From the NCBI RefSeq assembly GCF_014356525.2, contig NC_052506.1, positions 9,655,172-9,719,171 on the forward strand: a DNA stretch of 64,000 nt, given 5' to 3'. The notes below the pieces were generated by a model, which was not told the DNA's origin, did no database searches, and was given only the letters and a program-made list of their open reading frames with translations. Position 1 is the first letter of the stretch; each line of letters starts with the position of its first letter. Shown piece after piece: positions 1-11,485 of the stretch. The position numbers were made by a program, and so were the translations under genes. Source of the DNA: Nilaparvata lugens (Eukaryota > Arthropoda > Insecta > Hemiptera > Delphacidae).

Positions 1-584
1 GAAGTTTGCCAACAGAATTAATAAAAATTAATTAAAAATGTTTAAAGCTAAATCCTACTTCAGAAACATTTAGTTTTAGTTGTAATTATTACAACTGGGA
101 AGCAATTCAATATTTATTTGTTTACTCTTATGGCTTTTATCGGCAGAGAGATCCATTCGGATGTTCTGCCTTGCCGTATGACCCAATGTCATTTCCTATC
201 AACACTCAAGTTTATAGGTTATGTCTTTGGTTCTTCATTTTTCTCACTAAAAATTTGCACTTCCACTTCCTGAGTTCCTATTTTATAAATTTTAAAATCA
301 AGAAAACTATTTTCAAACACAAAATCACATTTAAAAAGCAAAAACTATAAAAATTTTGATGATAGTATTGAACTGAAAATTTCACATTACAATTTTTTCC
401 ATGGCAACCAAAATTCCAAAGCAATTCAATAGAGGATGAAGAGGCTTCCTCACACTAGGCTTGTTGTGAGTAGATTGTTGTTTTATTCTATTTTATTTTT
501 TGTTTATGAATAAGTTTTCTGAATTATATCTTATTGTGATGTATACTATTTATTTGTAATTGACCGAGTGAAGTGGAGTCTAAA

Positions 585-1750
585 GCTGCGTTTACACCGG
601 AGTTAATAACACAAGTTTTTAACATTTTTGTTATCAACTGATGTTAATTACAAAAGTCAATAACATCATGTTGAGTTGCGTTTACACCGGAATGTAACAT
701 GAGTTATTAATAAAAAGTTGTCAACTTGACTGAATCGACAAAAAATTATATTGAAAAAAGTTGATAACTCATGTTAACAGAAAATTCCTTGTTATTAACA
801 AGATTTATGTTATCCATCGAGAGTCGGTAACTTTTGTTAATAACAGGTTAAGCTGGGTTTACACCAAAGCTATTAACAAAATGTTAATAACTTAATCCTT
901 ATAGACAAACGCACATCTATATATATAAAAGCGAAATGGCACTGACTCACTCACTCACTCACTCACTCACTCGCATAACTAAAAATCTACCGGACCAAAA
1001 ACATTCAAATTGGTAGGTATGTTCAGTTGGCCCTTTAGAGGCGCACTAAGAAATCTTTTGGCAATATTTTAACTCTAAGGGTTGTTTTTAAGGGTTTAAA
1101 GTTCGTCTTTTAGCATGTATATTCTTCTTCTCCCAATCTCTTAATTATAATTGAAATTTCCATATCATATGTTACTATAGAACTATAATCTAGATAGAGT
1201 ACCTCTTCGAAACAGTTGTTACTGGCAACTAAATTAATAATTTTGTCAGGTTGGCATTAAGTTGAGTTGACTTTGTTAGGTTGGCACCAAGTTGATTTTT
1301 AAATGCATTTATCGCGGAAAAATTGATTGGGCACTGCTACTTCTTCAATCCTGGGAATTATATTACTAGCCGTCAGGCTCGCTTCGCTCGCCATATCCGT
1401 TTGCCAGACGTTTAGTCTGGACCCCCGACTGGATGTTCTAACATATGATAAAAATGCTCAAATGAAAAATGCAGGCGAGCGATGCGAGCCTGCTGATCTC
1501 ATTCCTGGACGATCCAGTCGGGGGTCCAGGGGGCGGAGCCCCCTGGCTAGACGGATATGGCGAGCGAAGCGAGCCTGACGGCTAGTCTTCATCATACAAC
1601 TACAACTACAGCTGTCCCCTAATAACTACAGCTGCAGACAAAACACGTGACAAAGTTATTAACTTTTGTTGATAACAAAACTAGCAGCGAAAAGAAAATG
1701 TATCAACTTATGTTGAAAACTTTTGTTTTAAACTCTGGTGTAAACACATT
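585..1750. mobile_element. MITE family L (GCGTTTACACC ends), interrupted by HelA
   Basis: The left end reads CTGCGTTTACACCGGAG and the right end is its approximate complement, CTCTGGTGTAAACACATTA. The interior is rich in short GTTAATAAC/GTTATTAAC repeats. The uninterrupted counterpart is at about 9745-10195. No coding potential is seen. Non-autonomous DNA transposon is the likely class; the superfamily is not determined. Confidence 0.55.
916..1585 (+). mobile_element. HelA copy 1, non-autonomous Helitron-like element
   Basis: It begins TCTATATATATAAAAGCG after an A and ends GACGGCTAG before a T, the TC...CTRR structure and A|T insertion site of Helitrons, with no target duplication. A (ACTC)n tract follows the 5' end. 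The last ~220 bases form a large palindrome: CTAGCCGTCAGG near 1367 mirrors CCTGACGGCTAG at the end. No protein is encoded. Other copies are at 4712, 45610 and 51111. Confidence 0.75.
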
Positions 1751-1751
1751 A

Positions 1752-2433
1752 TAATTGACCGAGCGAAGTGAAGTCTAAGATTCAATTCACGGTTTTGCAT
1801 TTCTCTTTATGTTTAAATGCTTATATTTATGTTTTTATGTTTCGTATTTACGGCGAAACGCGGTCATAGGTTTTCATGAAATTTGACAGGTATGGTCCTT
1901 ATTTAATTGCGCGTCCACATATTTACAAGGTTTTTGGAAATTTTTCATTTCAAGAATAATATAAAAAGAAAAGGAGCCTCCTTCATACGCCAATATTAGA
2001 GTAAAAATCAGACTAATTATTCATCAAAAATCAGCTGTCGAGTGGATTATAAATTGCATGCAATGACGCATGCAATGACGCATGCAATTCAATATCTCAA
2101 TGTAACTTAGTGAAAAACAGCTGTTGCGTGGACTATTAATTGCATGCAATTGATAACTTGAAGTAGCATCAGTGAGGATAGAATGATATTCACTGAGTGG
2201 CATAGTATTTTCTCCCGACTTTTCTCTGCTTTCAACTCGGTAAGCTTTTGATGGCAGTAGCATATCGCTGTTTACATCATCATTTTCGATACAACAACCC
2301 AAATAGCCATTAGTCGTTTATACACCGATATCTCGCCGACACGACAGGACAGGACAGAATTCAGTCTGTTGGAGACAGTATTAGAGGAGACTATGGTTTA
2401 TAACTGCGCGAGGTCTACTGTTCACAAAACTAC
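1752..2433 (+). mobile_element. Repeat family C, long copy
   Basis: It starts AATTGACCGAGCGAAGTG and ends GCGAGGTCTACTGTTCAC. The same ends recur at 7109, 7787, 9735 (reverse) and 54965-55377 (reverse). GAGGTCT or its near form occurs close to both ends. The interior holds ATGCAATGACGC tandem units around 2060. No ORF of note. A non-autonomous element of unknown class. Confidence 0.6.
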
Positions 2434-2572
2434 TAGCTCTTAACATATTTCATCAACTACAGTACAGCCAAACATCTCAATCATAGAATCGAAATAGAAA
2501 AATGCATGGGTAAAAAAGAACAACAAAATTCAAACACGAAAAATTTTGAGGTATGGAAAATGCTTACATGTA

Positions 2573-2609
2573 TAGTGAAATCCACGTTATAATGACAGTA
2601 TTTGATCAA
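2573..2609 (+). mobile_element. Family F end fragment beside the assembly gap
   Basis: TATAGTGAAATCCACGTT is a diverged left end of family F (intact at 37805 and 55698). It runs into the N gap, so the rest of the copy is probably in the missing sequence. Confidence 0.5.
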
Positions 2610-2709
2610 NNNNNNNNNNNNNNNNNNNNNNNNNNNNNNNNNNNNNNNNNNNNNNNNNNNNNNNNNNNNNNNNNNNNNNNNNNNNNNNNNNNNNNNNNNN
2701 NNNNNNNNN
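2610..2709. other. Assembly gap (100 Ns)
   Basis: Exactly 100 N bases, a conventional placeholder for a gap of unknown size. It lies next to a strong inverted repeat, a common cause of assembly breaks. Confidence 0.99.
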
Positions 2710-3402
2710 GATCACGGAATCCATTCCAATGCGATTTCAATAATGTGTAAAAATATGTTAGACTTTTTGTGTAGTTGAGAAGTTGATATTGTGGTAATTA
2801 TACATATTGAATGAAAAAGACTATGGAATTGTCAAAAACCACAGATTTACTGATACTTAGAAAGACCGGTTTCGGTTATTACACCATTGACAATCTCTGA
2901 TAAACTAAAACTAAATACAAGAGCAGCAGAATTTATACTAGTAGACGAGTACTGCTATGGTCAAGGGTATGAACGCCTGCCATTGGCCCAGCGAGACAGT
3001 CTCTTCCCACTCAATGGTGTCACAAAATGGCGGCTCAAGCAACAGACTAACAAAATAAAATTTTGTTATCATGGCTTAAGCCGCCATTTTGTGAGTGGGA
3101 GGAGACTGTCTAGCTGGGCCAATGGCAGGCGTTCATGCCCTTGACCAATAGCAGTACTCGCCTACTAGTATAAATTCTGCTGCTCTTGTATTAGTTTTAG
3201 TTTATCAGAGATTGTGTAATAACCGAAACCGGTCTTTCTAAGTATAAATAAATTTGTGGTTTTTGACAATTTCATGGTCTTTTTCATTCAGTATGAATAA
3301 TTACCACAATATAAATTTTTCAACTACACAAAAAGTCTAACATATTTTTACAAATGATTTAAATCGCATTGAAATGGATTTGGTGATTCGGCAAATCGCA
3401 CA
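2710..3402. mobile_element. Foldback element E1
   Basis: Two arms of ~340 bp meet near 3055. The stretch from AATCCATTCCAATGCG through CTTTTTGTGTAGTTGAG and ACCGGTTTCGGTTATTACAC is mirrored to 3400. The element proper appears to start at CTTTTTGTGTAG, as in copy E2; the extra ~50 bp of mirrored flank implies that local DNA was inverted with it. The reading frame across the centre is only a by-product of the palindrome. Confidence 0.75.
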
Positions 3403-4711
3403 AATCAGAATGATTAATAAATAAATTCAGTATTCATCCCTGAAGTCCAGATAATTTTTTGAAAAATTTAAATAATACAATCGTTTATAATATAAAACAT
3501 TATTGAATAAAGCTTAACGAAGAAATTAATAAATTGGAGTGATGGAATAAAACAAAGGTTATGATTGGTATAGGACGAAATGGACTCTAGTGACTTGTTT
3601 TGAATGGCAAATTTAAAATGATGTAAGAAAAGTAAATAAATTACATTGAATTTCTCAAATTTCCATGGTATTGAATAAGAGAAATAAATAAATAAATTCA
3701 AAACAAAATATCTCATAAATATACTGCCTGGCTAACTTTGAAATAGGTGGAACTCATCATAAAGCCAAAACGACCATATCAGTAGTTTGGCAAGCGTACA
3801 TTGTTACAACTTACCGTATTATTCTATATTATTTGAGGGACTCTTCATAAATTTTACAAATTAATCTGTGATTCAGTTTACAATATTTTAAGAACAAGGA
3901 AACCAAATCTTACAGTCGTGTAGTGAGTGATGTTTTAGAACTTTTCCATAATGAAAACACAAATTTGAAATTGTCAACCTAATCTCTTGATATGAATGAG
4001 TTTCAATTTAAAAAATACAAACATATTATACTCTGATTCAGCTTATCATACTGAAGTACCTAACTACATCCCAGCATGAAATTTATATATTCATTTACAT
4101 CCCAGCATAAAATCGAATGCGTTTCTAAAATCAGAACAAGCCAGCTATTTTCAAACCACTGCTAACTTGAAAACAAGTTTGTCATTATAAAGTGGAAGCA
4201 TGTGGAAGGAACTGAATCGGCTTTGATTTTTTTTTATTCAACATGGAGGTCTGAAACCCCATTATGATGGTTAGTTTCATTCTATCAGTAGGCATAAAAA
4301 GCTGAGAGGCAGTGGAGTAGTCTGAATTGAGTTGGAGCTCCATTTAACTACGCAGCCCGTAGAATTCGATATCGATTGCAAAGCTCTCTCACAGCAGATT
4401 TAGAAGGAGCGATGAATGATACTCGATTGAAAAAGGTATTAGGAGTCGGAAGAGGCGCGCCAGCCAGCGAAATGAAGAGCAGATAACGTCGAATATAATC
4501 GGTCGTGAGATGTGGAGAAGGCACCGGGAAGAAATAATAGAATGGCACTACATGTGCGCCAGTCGGAAAGTCGAGGAAATTTGGCAGGAGAAGAAAGGAA
4601 AAAGACGCAGTGACTCTGATTGACAAAAATGAAGTAACATATTGTGTTGGTGATGCTGTGCCATATTTTTTAATATATTTTGATTGGAACATATTATATC
4701 ATGAATGATTA
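3403..4711. other. AT-rich stretch, no gene recognised
   Basis: No reading frame with recognisable protein character. At about 3925-3985, GTGATGTTTTAGAAC and a following CCATAATGAAAACAC resemble the arm of palindromic family M, probably an old fragment. The rest looks unique. Confidence 0.5.
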
Positions 4712-5319
4712 TCTATATAAAAGCGAAATGGCACTCACTGACTGACTGACTGACTCACTCACTCACTCACTCACTCGCAGAACTAAAAATCTACCGGACC
4801 AAAAACGTTCAAATTTGGTAGGTACAGTATGTTCAGTTGGCCCTTTAGAGGCGCACTAAGGAATCTTTTGGCAATATTTCAACTCTAAGGGTGGTTTTTA
4901 AGGGATTAAAGTTCGTCTTTTAGCATGTATATTCTTCTTATTCTCTTAATTATAATTGAAAAATGTCCATACCATATGTTAATATAGATCTATAATCTGG
5001 AGAGAGTACCTCTTCGAAACAGTTGTTAACTGGAAACTAAATTAATAATTTTGTCAGGTTGGCATTAAGTTGAGTTGACTTTGTTAGGTTGGCACCAAGT
5101 TGAAGATTGAAATGCATTAATCGCGGGAAAATTGATTGGGCATTGCTACTTCAATCAGAGCTATTCCTGGGAATATTATATTACTAGCCGTCAGGCTCGC
5201 CTCGCTCGCCATATCCGTTTAGCCAGACGTTCAGTCTGGACCCCCGACTGGAGGCGAGCGAAGCGAGCCTGCTGATCTCATTCTTGGACGATCCAGTCGG
5301 GGGTCCAGGGGGCGGAGCC
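4712..5319 (+). mobile_element. HelA copy 2, 3'-truncated
   Basis: It starts TCTATATAAAAGCG after A, with (ACTG)n and (ACTC)n tracts. It follows copy 1 until GGGGGCGGAGCC, where it stops before the terminal palindrome closes. HelB sequence follows directly, so a deletion or secondary event removed the 3' end. Confidence 0.7.
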
Positions 5320-5452
5320 TGTTCGTCTGTGGATAGTAAAAAGTGAGCGAGTGATTCTGTGGAAAATCAAAATATCGCATCCCCGAAATTCATAAGTTGA
5401 CGTAAAGCCAGCTGTAAAATATAAACACGATCATTTTAGAGAATTGTGTTCT
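5320..5452 (+). mobile_element. HelB fragment
   Basis: Matches the HelB interior at about 50968-51105 (GATAGTAAAAAGTGAG, then CGCATCCCCGAAATTCATAAG, then CACGATCATTTTAGAG). Both ends are missing. It is the middle block of a HelA-HelB-D mosaic. Confidence 0.6.
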
Positions 5453-6114
5453 GATTCTCATAGTGAATCATTAATTTAATAGAATCAACAGTTGCCCATA
5501 GTTTGCAATTGGATAATCACATTTTCTCGAATTTCGAGCTTTTAGGTGAAAATGTTACTGAACATTAATTGTAGAGATTCTAATAGTCAATCTTTTCCAC
5601 TCAAAATTTTTTGTTTGAATTGTATCTGAAGCCTGTTAATTGGGAATTTAAAATCAAACTTTGCATAGATAGGGCGTAGCTCCTGAAATTTTTACAGATA
5701 TGGGACTTGTGGCAGTTGATAGAGCTTATCAATGTCTATTATAGGTATAAATTTGATCAAAATCGTTGGATCCGTTTTCAAGAAAACAGCGAAAACCCCT
5801 GTTTTTGACAACATTTTCGCCATTTTAGCCGCCATCTTGAATTGCATTTGATCGAAATTGTTCGTGTCGGATCCTTATAGTGTAAGGACCTTAAGTTCCA
5901 AATTTCAAGTCATTCCGTTAATTGGGAAATGAGATATCGTGTAAACAGACGCACATACACTCATACACACACACACACATACAGACCAATACCCAAAAAC
6001 CACTTTTTTGGACTCAGGGGACCTTGAAACGTATAGAAATTTAGAAATTGGGGTACCTTAATTTTTTCGGAATGCAATACTTTCCTTACCTATGGTATAG
6101 GGCAAGGAAAGAAA
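5453..6114 (+). mobile_element. Family D copy 1 (CA-repeat element), 5'-truncated
   Basis: Carries GTGAATCATTAATTTAATAG, the CGTTGGATCCGTTTTC core, a (CA)n tract at 5960-5985, then TTTTTGGACTCAGGGGACC and the end GGGCAAGGAAAG. It lacks the 5' part present in D3 (24297). No coding capacity. Class unknown. Confidence 0.65.
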
Positions 6115-6179
6115 AAATGGACTCAACATGTCTTCTTCAGAAATTCTCAATTTTCAATAAGTTATTAAACTCTTTTTTA

Positions 6180-6415
6180 AAGAGTTTGAAGAGGAAAAAT
6201 TTGGGAAGAACAATATAAGGGAGAAAGAAAGAAGGAAAAAAATACTGGCAAGTAGAAGAAGAAGAAATGGATAAAGATGATGAGGAGGAAGAAAAAATTA
6301 CTAGGAAGTAGAAGAAGAAGAAATGGGAGAAAGATGATGAGGAAGAGGAGAAGGAGAATGAGGAAGATGTGAAATGCGAGGAGGAGAAGGGGTAGAAGAA
6401 AGACAACAACAACAA
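6180..6415. repeat. Purine-rich GAA/GAG low-complexity tract
   Basis: Nearly all purine on this strand. A unit of about 60 bp (AAGTAGAAGAAGAAGAAATG followed by GATGATGAGG) occurs twice near 6250 and 6308. The opposite-strand serine/phenylalanine frame is an artefact of this composition. Confidence 0.8.
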
Positions 6416-7108
6416 GAGAGAATTATAATTAGAGACTCATAGAACCCTGTAATTAATAATACAAATAACAAATGATCGGTCCGCGGATTAGATAAATTGT
6501 TTTCCGGCTAGGTAATGGAACAGCTTAGTTGATTGGAAAATTCCAACTACCGATGCTCCGACATCCGACTAGTGGACAAGGTGTGTGTCATAATCCGCTG
6601 TTAGAAGAGCTGATCAGAGCAGAGCTTGTCCGTCTGGAGCCTTATTCATTAATTCACTACGCCTCGATTAGATAGATGGATTGGCTCTGCCCGGATCGAT
6701 TGTACGATTTGCAGATGGCGAATCCATTACTATCACTACCAACACGGTGGCCTGTCCTTAATTAATGCCGTCGGGTCTTTCAACACCCTCAGGCCACCGT
6801 ACTTCTCGGGTTCACGTCATCGGCAGTCGCGGAGTCCTCTCAAATCATTTGGCACCTCCTCATCACGTGGAAATCGCCTTCTACTTTCTACCTTCTCTCT
6901 TTTTCACCCCGATCCAGAAAACCTCCAACGTTTTCCTCTTTCTTTAAACAGATTTAAGGAAGAACAACGTCCAACTACGTCTGCTAATGAAGGCAATTTA
7001 TCGAATCAAGCTTCTCCATTCTCTCATCTACTCGAGACTCCTCTTCGACAAACGTTAAACCGCTTCCTCTCTTGACTTTTGAAGGGAAGGTGAATTCATA
7101 TGTAGATA
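6416..7108. other. Unique-looking stretch, no gene recognised
   Basis: Slightly richer in G+C than its surroundings. It is free of the repeat families recognised here and has no recognisable protein. It may be old host intergenic DNA. Confidence 0.4.
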
Positions 7109-7786
7109 ATTGACCGAGCGAAGTGAGGTCTAAGATTCAAGTCGACGGTTTGGGATTTCTCTTAATGTTTGAATGTTTATAATATGTTGCGCATTTACCA
7201 CGAAACGCGGTAATAGATTTTCATGAAATTTGACAGGTATGTTCCTTTTTTAATTGCGCTTCGACGTATATACAAGGTTTTTGGAAATTTTGCACTTCAA
7301 GGATAATATAAAAGGAAAAAGAATATTTCCTTTTTATATTAGAGTAAATATTAGAGTAAAAATCAGACTATAGAATTATTCATCATAAATCAGCTGACAA
7401 GTGATTACACAGATGATGTGTGGAGAAGCCAGTCTGTTGCTGTATTTCCTTCCATAAGGTCTATAGTTTCAATCAGGTAATTGTGGATGGGATTACTGCG
7501 TGAGGTCTACTGTTCACAGAACCTACTAGTAATTATCATACAAAACTAGAAAATACTTCAATAACGTTCGTCGATTGTAGCTTAAAATATAATAGCCCCC
7601 CACACAAATTCAAATTTATTTTGTCAAACAATTACAACTTGTAGTTCTGTGAACAGTAGACCTCGCGCAGTTATAAAACAAAGTCTCCTCTAATACTGTC
7701 AGAGTAAATTCTGTCCTGTCCTGTCGTGTCGGCGAGATATCGGTGTATAAACGACTAATGGCTATTTGGGTTGTTGTATCGAAAAT
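7109..7786. repeat. Tandem unit 1: C(+), spacer, C(-) fragment
   Basis: A C element runs forward from AATTGACCGAGCGAAGTG to about 7530. A ~105 bp spacer follows (GTTCGTCGATTGTAGC). Then comes the far end of a reverse C element (TAGTTCTGTGAACAGTAG) that stops abruptly at CGAAAATGCT. The same order repeats at once from 7787, so this is a tandem duplication of a composite. Confidence 0.65.
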
Positions 7787-8344
7787 GCTAATTGACCGAA
7801 CGAAGTGAGGTCTAATATTCAAGTCGACGGTTTGGCATTTCTCTTAATGTTTGAATGTTTAAATGTTTATATGTTGCGCATTTACCTTTAATTTGCGCAT
7901 TTACTTTTTTAATTGCGCGTCGACCTATATACAAGGTTTTTGGAAGTTTTGCATTTCAAGGATAATATAAAAAGAAAAATGATATTTCCTTTTTATATTA
8001 GAGTAAAAATCAGACTATAGAATTATTATTCATCATAAATCAGCTGACAAGTGATTACACAGATGATGAGTAAATATTAGAGTAAAAATCAGACTATAGA
8101 ATTATTCATCATAAATCAGCTGACAAGTGATTACACAGATGATGTGTGGAGAAGCCAGTCTATTGCTGTATTTCCTTTCATAAGGTCTATAGTTTCAATC
8201 AGGTAATTGTGGATGAGAATACTGCATGAGGTCTACTGTTCACAGAACTACTAGTAATTATCATACGAAACTAGAAAATACTTCAGTAACGTTCGTCGAT
8301 TGTAGCTTACAATATACTAGCTCCCACACAAATTAAAATTTATT
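7787..8344. repeat. Tandem unit 2: C(+) and spacer
   Basis: Second copy of the composite, starting AATTGACCGAACGAAGTG. It includes an internal ~80 bp direct duplication (TAGAGTAAAAATCAGAC near 7998 and 8082). Its reverse C partner is the start of the right arm of the large inverted repeat. Confidence 0.65.
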
Positions 8345-10774
8345 TTGTCAAACAATTACAACTAGTAGTTCTGTGGACAGTAGACCTCGCGCAGTTATAA
8401 AACAAAGTCTACTCTAATACTGTCAGAGTAAATTCTGTCCTGTCCTGTCGTGTCGGCGAGATATCAGTGTATAAACGACTAATGGCTGTTTGGGTTGTAT
8501 CGAAAATGCTAATAATTTGATGTAAACAGCTATATGCTACTGCCATCAAAAGCTTACAGCTTTTTGTGTAGTTGAGAAGTTGATATTGTGGTAATTATTC
8601 ATATTGAATGAAAAAGACTAAGAAATTGTCAAAAACACAGATTAATTGATACTTAGAAGGACCGGTTTCGGTTATTACACCATTGTCAATCTCTGATAAA
8701 CTAAAACTAAATACAAGAGCAGCAGAATTTATACTAGTAGGAGAGTACTGCTATTGGTCAAGGGCATGATCACAAGTTCACAGTTAAAGAGAATGTTGAG
8801 TTTCTGCATGTTAATAACAAAGGCAGATCTTGAATATTCTAGAGGCTTTAGAAATAACAAGAGTAATTAAGGAAAATTCCCAGTATAGATTAAATGTCCA
8901 GATTCATTTCAACCAATACAACACTACGAATTTAGTTTATCATAAAATTGTAAGCATACATTAGTCAATGGTTTTTCCATTTACATATTCGTTTTATTAT
9001 TATCTTTCACCTTGTTTTCTTGGTTCTTATTTTGTACTGAAAGTAAACTTTGTTATCATGGCGATTCTGTTGCTTGAGCCGCCATTTTGTCACACCGTTG
9101 AGTGGGAGGAGACTGTCTAACTGGGCCAATGGCAGGCGTTCATGCCCTTGACCAATAGCAGTACTCGCCTACTAGTATAAATTCTGCTGCTCTTGTATTT
9201 AGTTTTGGTTTATCAGAGATTGACAATGATAACCGAAACCGGTCTTTCTAAGTATCAATAAATCTGTGGTTTTTTTTACAATTTCTTAGTCTTTTTCATT
9301 CAAAAAGCTTACTGTGTTGAAAGCAGAGACAAGTCGGAAGAAAATACTAAGCTACTTCAAGTTATCAATTGCATGCAATTAACAGTCCACGCAACAGCTG
9401 TTTTTCACTAAGTTACATTGAGATATTGTATTGCATGCGCCATTGCATGCAATTTATAATCCACTCGACAGCTGATTTATGATGAATAATGCTATAGTCT
9501 GATTTTCACTCTAATATTGGCGTATTCTTTTCTTTTTATATTATCCTTGAAATGCAAAATTTCCAAAAACTTTGTATATACGTCGACGCGCAATCAGAAA
9601 AGGAACATACCTGTCAAATCTCATGGAAATCTATGACCGCGTTTCGCCGTAGATGCGCAACATGTAAACATTTAATCATTAAGAGAAATGCCAAACCATC
9701 GACTTGAATCTTAGACTTCACTTCGCTCGGTCAATTATAATGCGTTTACACCAGAGTTTAAAACAAAAGTTTTCAACAGTTAATAACATTTTCTTTTCAC
9801 TGCTAGTTTTGTTATCAACAAAAGTTAATAACTTTGTCACGTGTTTTGTCTGCAGCTGTAGTTATTAGGGAACAGCTGTAGTTGTACGGTAGGGATGCTG
9901 GGCGAGGGGGTTGCGGGGAAGATAGTAGCCTGTTATTAACAAAAGTTACCGACTCTCGATAGATAACATTAACCTTGTTAATAACAAGGAATTTTCTGTT
10001 GAAAACACCAGTTATCAACGTTTTTCAAGAGAAATTTTTTGTTGATTCAGTCAAGTTGACAACTTTTTATTAATAACTCATGTTATCAACTCCGGTGTAA
10101 ACGCAACTCAACATGATGTTATCAACTTTTGTAATTAACATCAGTTGATAACAAAAGTGTTAAAAAACTTTAACTCCGGTGTAAACGCAGCTTTAGACCT
10201 CACTTCACTCGGTCACTTACAAATAAATAGTATACATCACAATAAGATATAATTCAGAAAACTTATTCATAAACAAAAAATAAAATAGAATAAAACAACA
10301 ATCTACTCACAACAAGCCTAGTGTGAGGAAGCCTCTTCATCCTCTATTGAATTGCTTTGGAATTTTGGTTGCCATGTAAAAAATTGTAATGTGAAATTTT
10401 CAGTTCAATACTATCATCAAAATTTTTATAGTTTTTGCTTTTTAAATGTGATTTTGTGTTTGAAAATAGTTTTCTTGATTTTAAAATTTATAAAATAGGA
10501 ACTCAGGAAGTGGAAGTGCAAATTTTTAGTGAGAAAAATGAAGAACCAAAGACATAACCTACAAACTTGAGTGTTGATAGGAAATGACATTGGGTCATAC
10601 GGCAAGGCAGAACATCCGAAAGGATCTCTCTGCCGATAAAAGCCATAAGAGTAAATAAATAAATATTGAATTGCTTCCCAGTTGTAATAATTACAACTAA
10701 AACTAAATGTTTCTGAAGTAGGATTTAGCTTTAAACATTTTTAATTAATTTTTATTAATTCTGTTGGCAAACTT
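8345..10774. repeat. Right arm of the large inverted repeat
   Basis: Reverse complement of 1-2438. It includes a reverse C element, MITE L (about 9745-10195) and the ~570 bp outer segment ending GTTGGCAAACTTC. It is interrupted by foldback element E2 at 8558-9302, absent from the left arm, and lacks the HelA insertion of the left arm. Confidence 0.85.
8558..9302. mobile_element. Foldback element E2 with 10-bp target duplication
   Basis: Flanked by AAAAGCTTAC at 8548-8557 and 9303-9312. The left arm of the large repeat holds a single uninterrupted copy of this site (complement near 2243). The arms carry ACCGGTTTCGGTTATTACAC and its complement. The core at about 8770-9040 is not palindromic. 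No ORF. Confidence 0.8.
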
Positions 10775-11485
10775 CTCAGTTAAGAGCGTGTTCAAAGTGG
10801 GTGATCGCATTGGTTGAACTTTCTATCACGAGTTTACAAGCGACGACATAGAAAGCCATGCTTCACTACTCCTTCAAATGAATCACAGGTTTTTCAATTC
10901 AAAAATAAATTTCAATACACAATGATTCAAAAGAATTTCCCCGAGCACCGCATTTTTTGTAGGAATTCAATCAATTGTCTTTTGTGTGCAAAATATGAGT
11001 TTCAATCCGTCTGGTTAGTTGGTGAAAGAACGTGTATTGAGGTTGCGAAAAAGGGATAAGAGTGGGCCTATATCATGATGCTGGAGCTTGTAGTATGTGT
11101 GATGAAATGCGAATGGCACGGAAACCCATTATTGAGTATCGATTATTGAATAGGTTGACAAGGGACCTGCGAGGATCGAGTGAGGTGAGGCTCTACAAGT
11201 CTGTGGCTATTTTGGAGCTAATTGTGAGCAGCCAGGCACGCAGCTGGGAGCCACATGTTCCTTCAATGGACTATTGTGGCGGTCAGCAATCCAAACCACA
11301 ATACCACACACTGGCAGCTCTCAATTTTCAATTTCGGGTTGCTTTCATCGAACAAAGAAGATTTTTTCCCTATCAATCAAACCCAGCCTCATCTCTATAG
11401 ACGTTCTCGAACAACGGGTAAGCTTTAAAAAATGTTGGGATATTTTACACTTCTGTCACCATGAGCTAAGAGCACATGAGCATTT
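10775..11485. other. Unique stretch with short open frames, no gene recognised
   Basis: Plus-strand frames of 81 codons (10814-11059) and 112 codons (11062-11400) are open, but I recognise no domain and see no clear splice signals. They could be chance or decayed exons. Confidence 0.35.

Larger units (their letters stand above)
1..2438. repeat. Left arm of a large inverted repeat
   Basis: Reading inward from base 1, this stretch is the reverse complement of 10774 back to 8345. The first ~300 bases differ at only a few positions (about 98% identity by eye). Similarity ends near 2438, just after the motif CTACTGTTCAC. The arm carries a Helitron-like insertion at 916-1585 that the right arm lacks. 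The window begins inside the arm, so its true outer limit is unknown. Confidence 0.85.

Noticed and set aside
2850..2880. Hammerhead ribozyme in E elements
   Set aside because: CGAAAC and GTC are present but the essential CUGAUGA is not; kept only as a motif observation.
2887..3144. 85-codon frame across the E1 centre
   Set aside because: It spans both arms of a palindrome and has no protein-like features; an artefact of the inverted repeat.
6137..6415. Serine/phenylalanine-rich ORF
   Set aside because: Low-complexity purine tract on the other strand; no domain.
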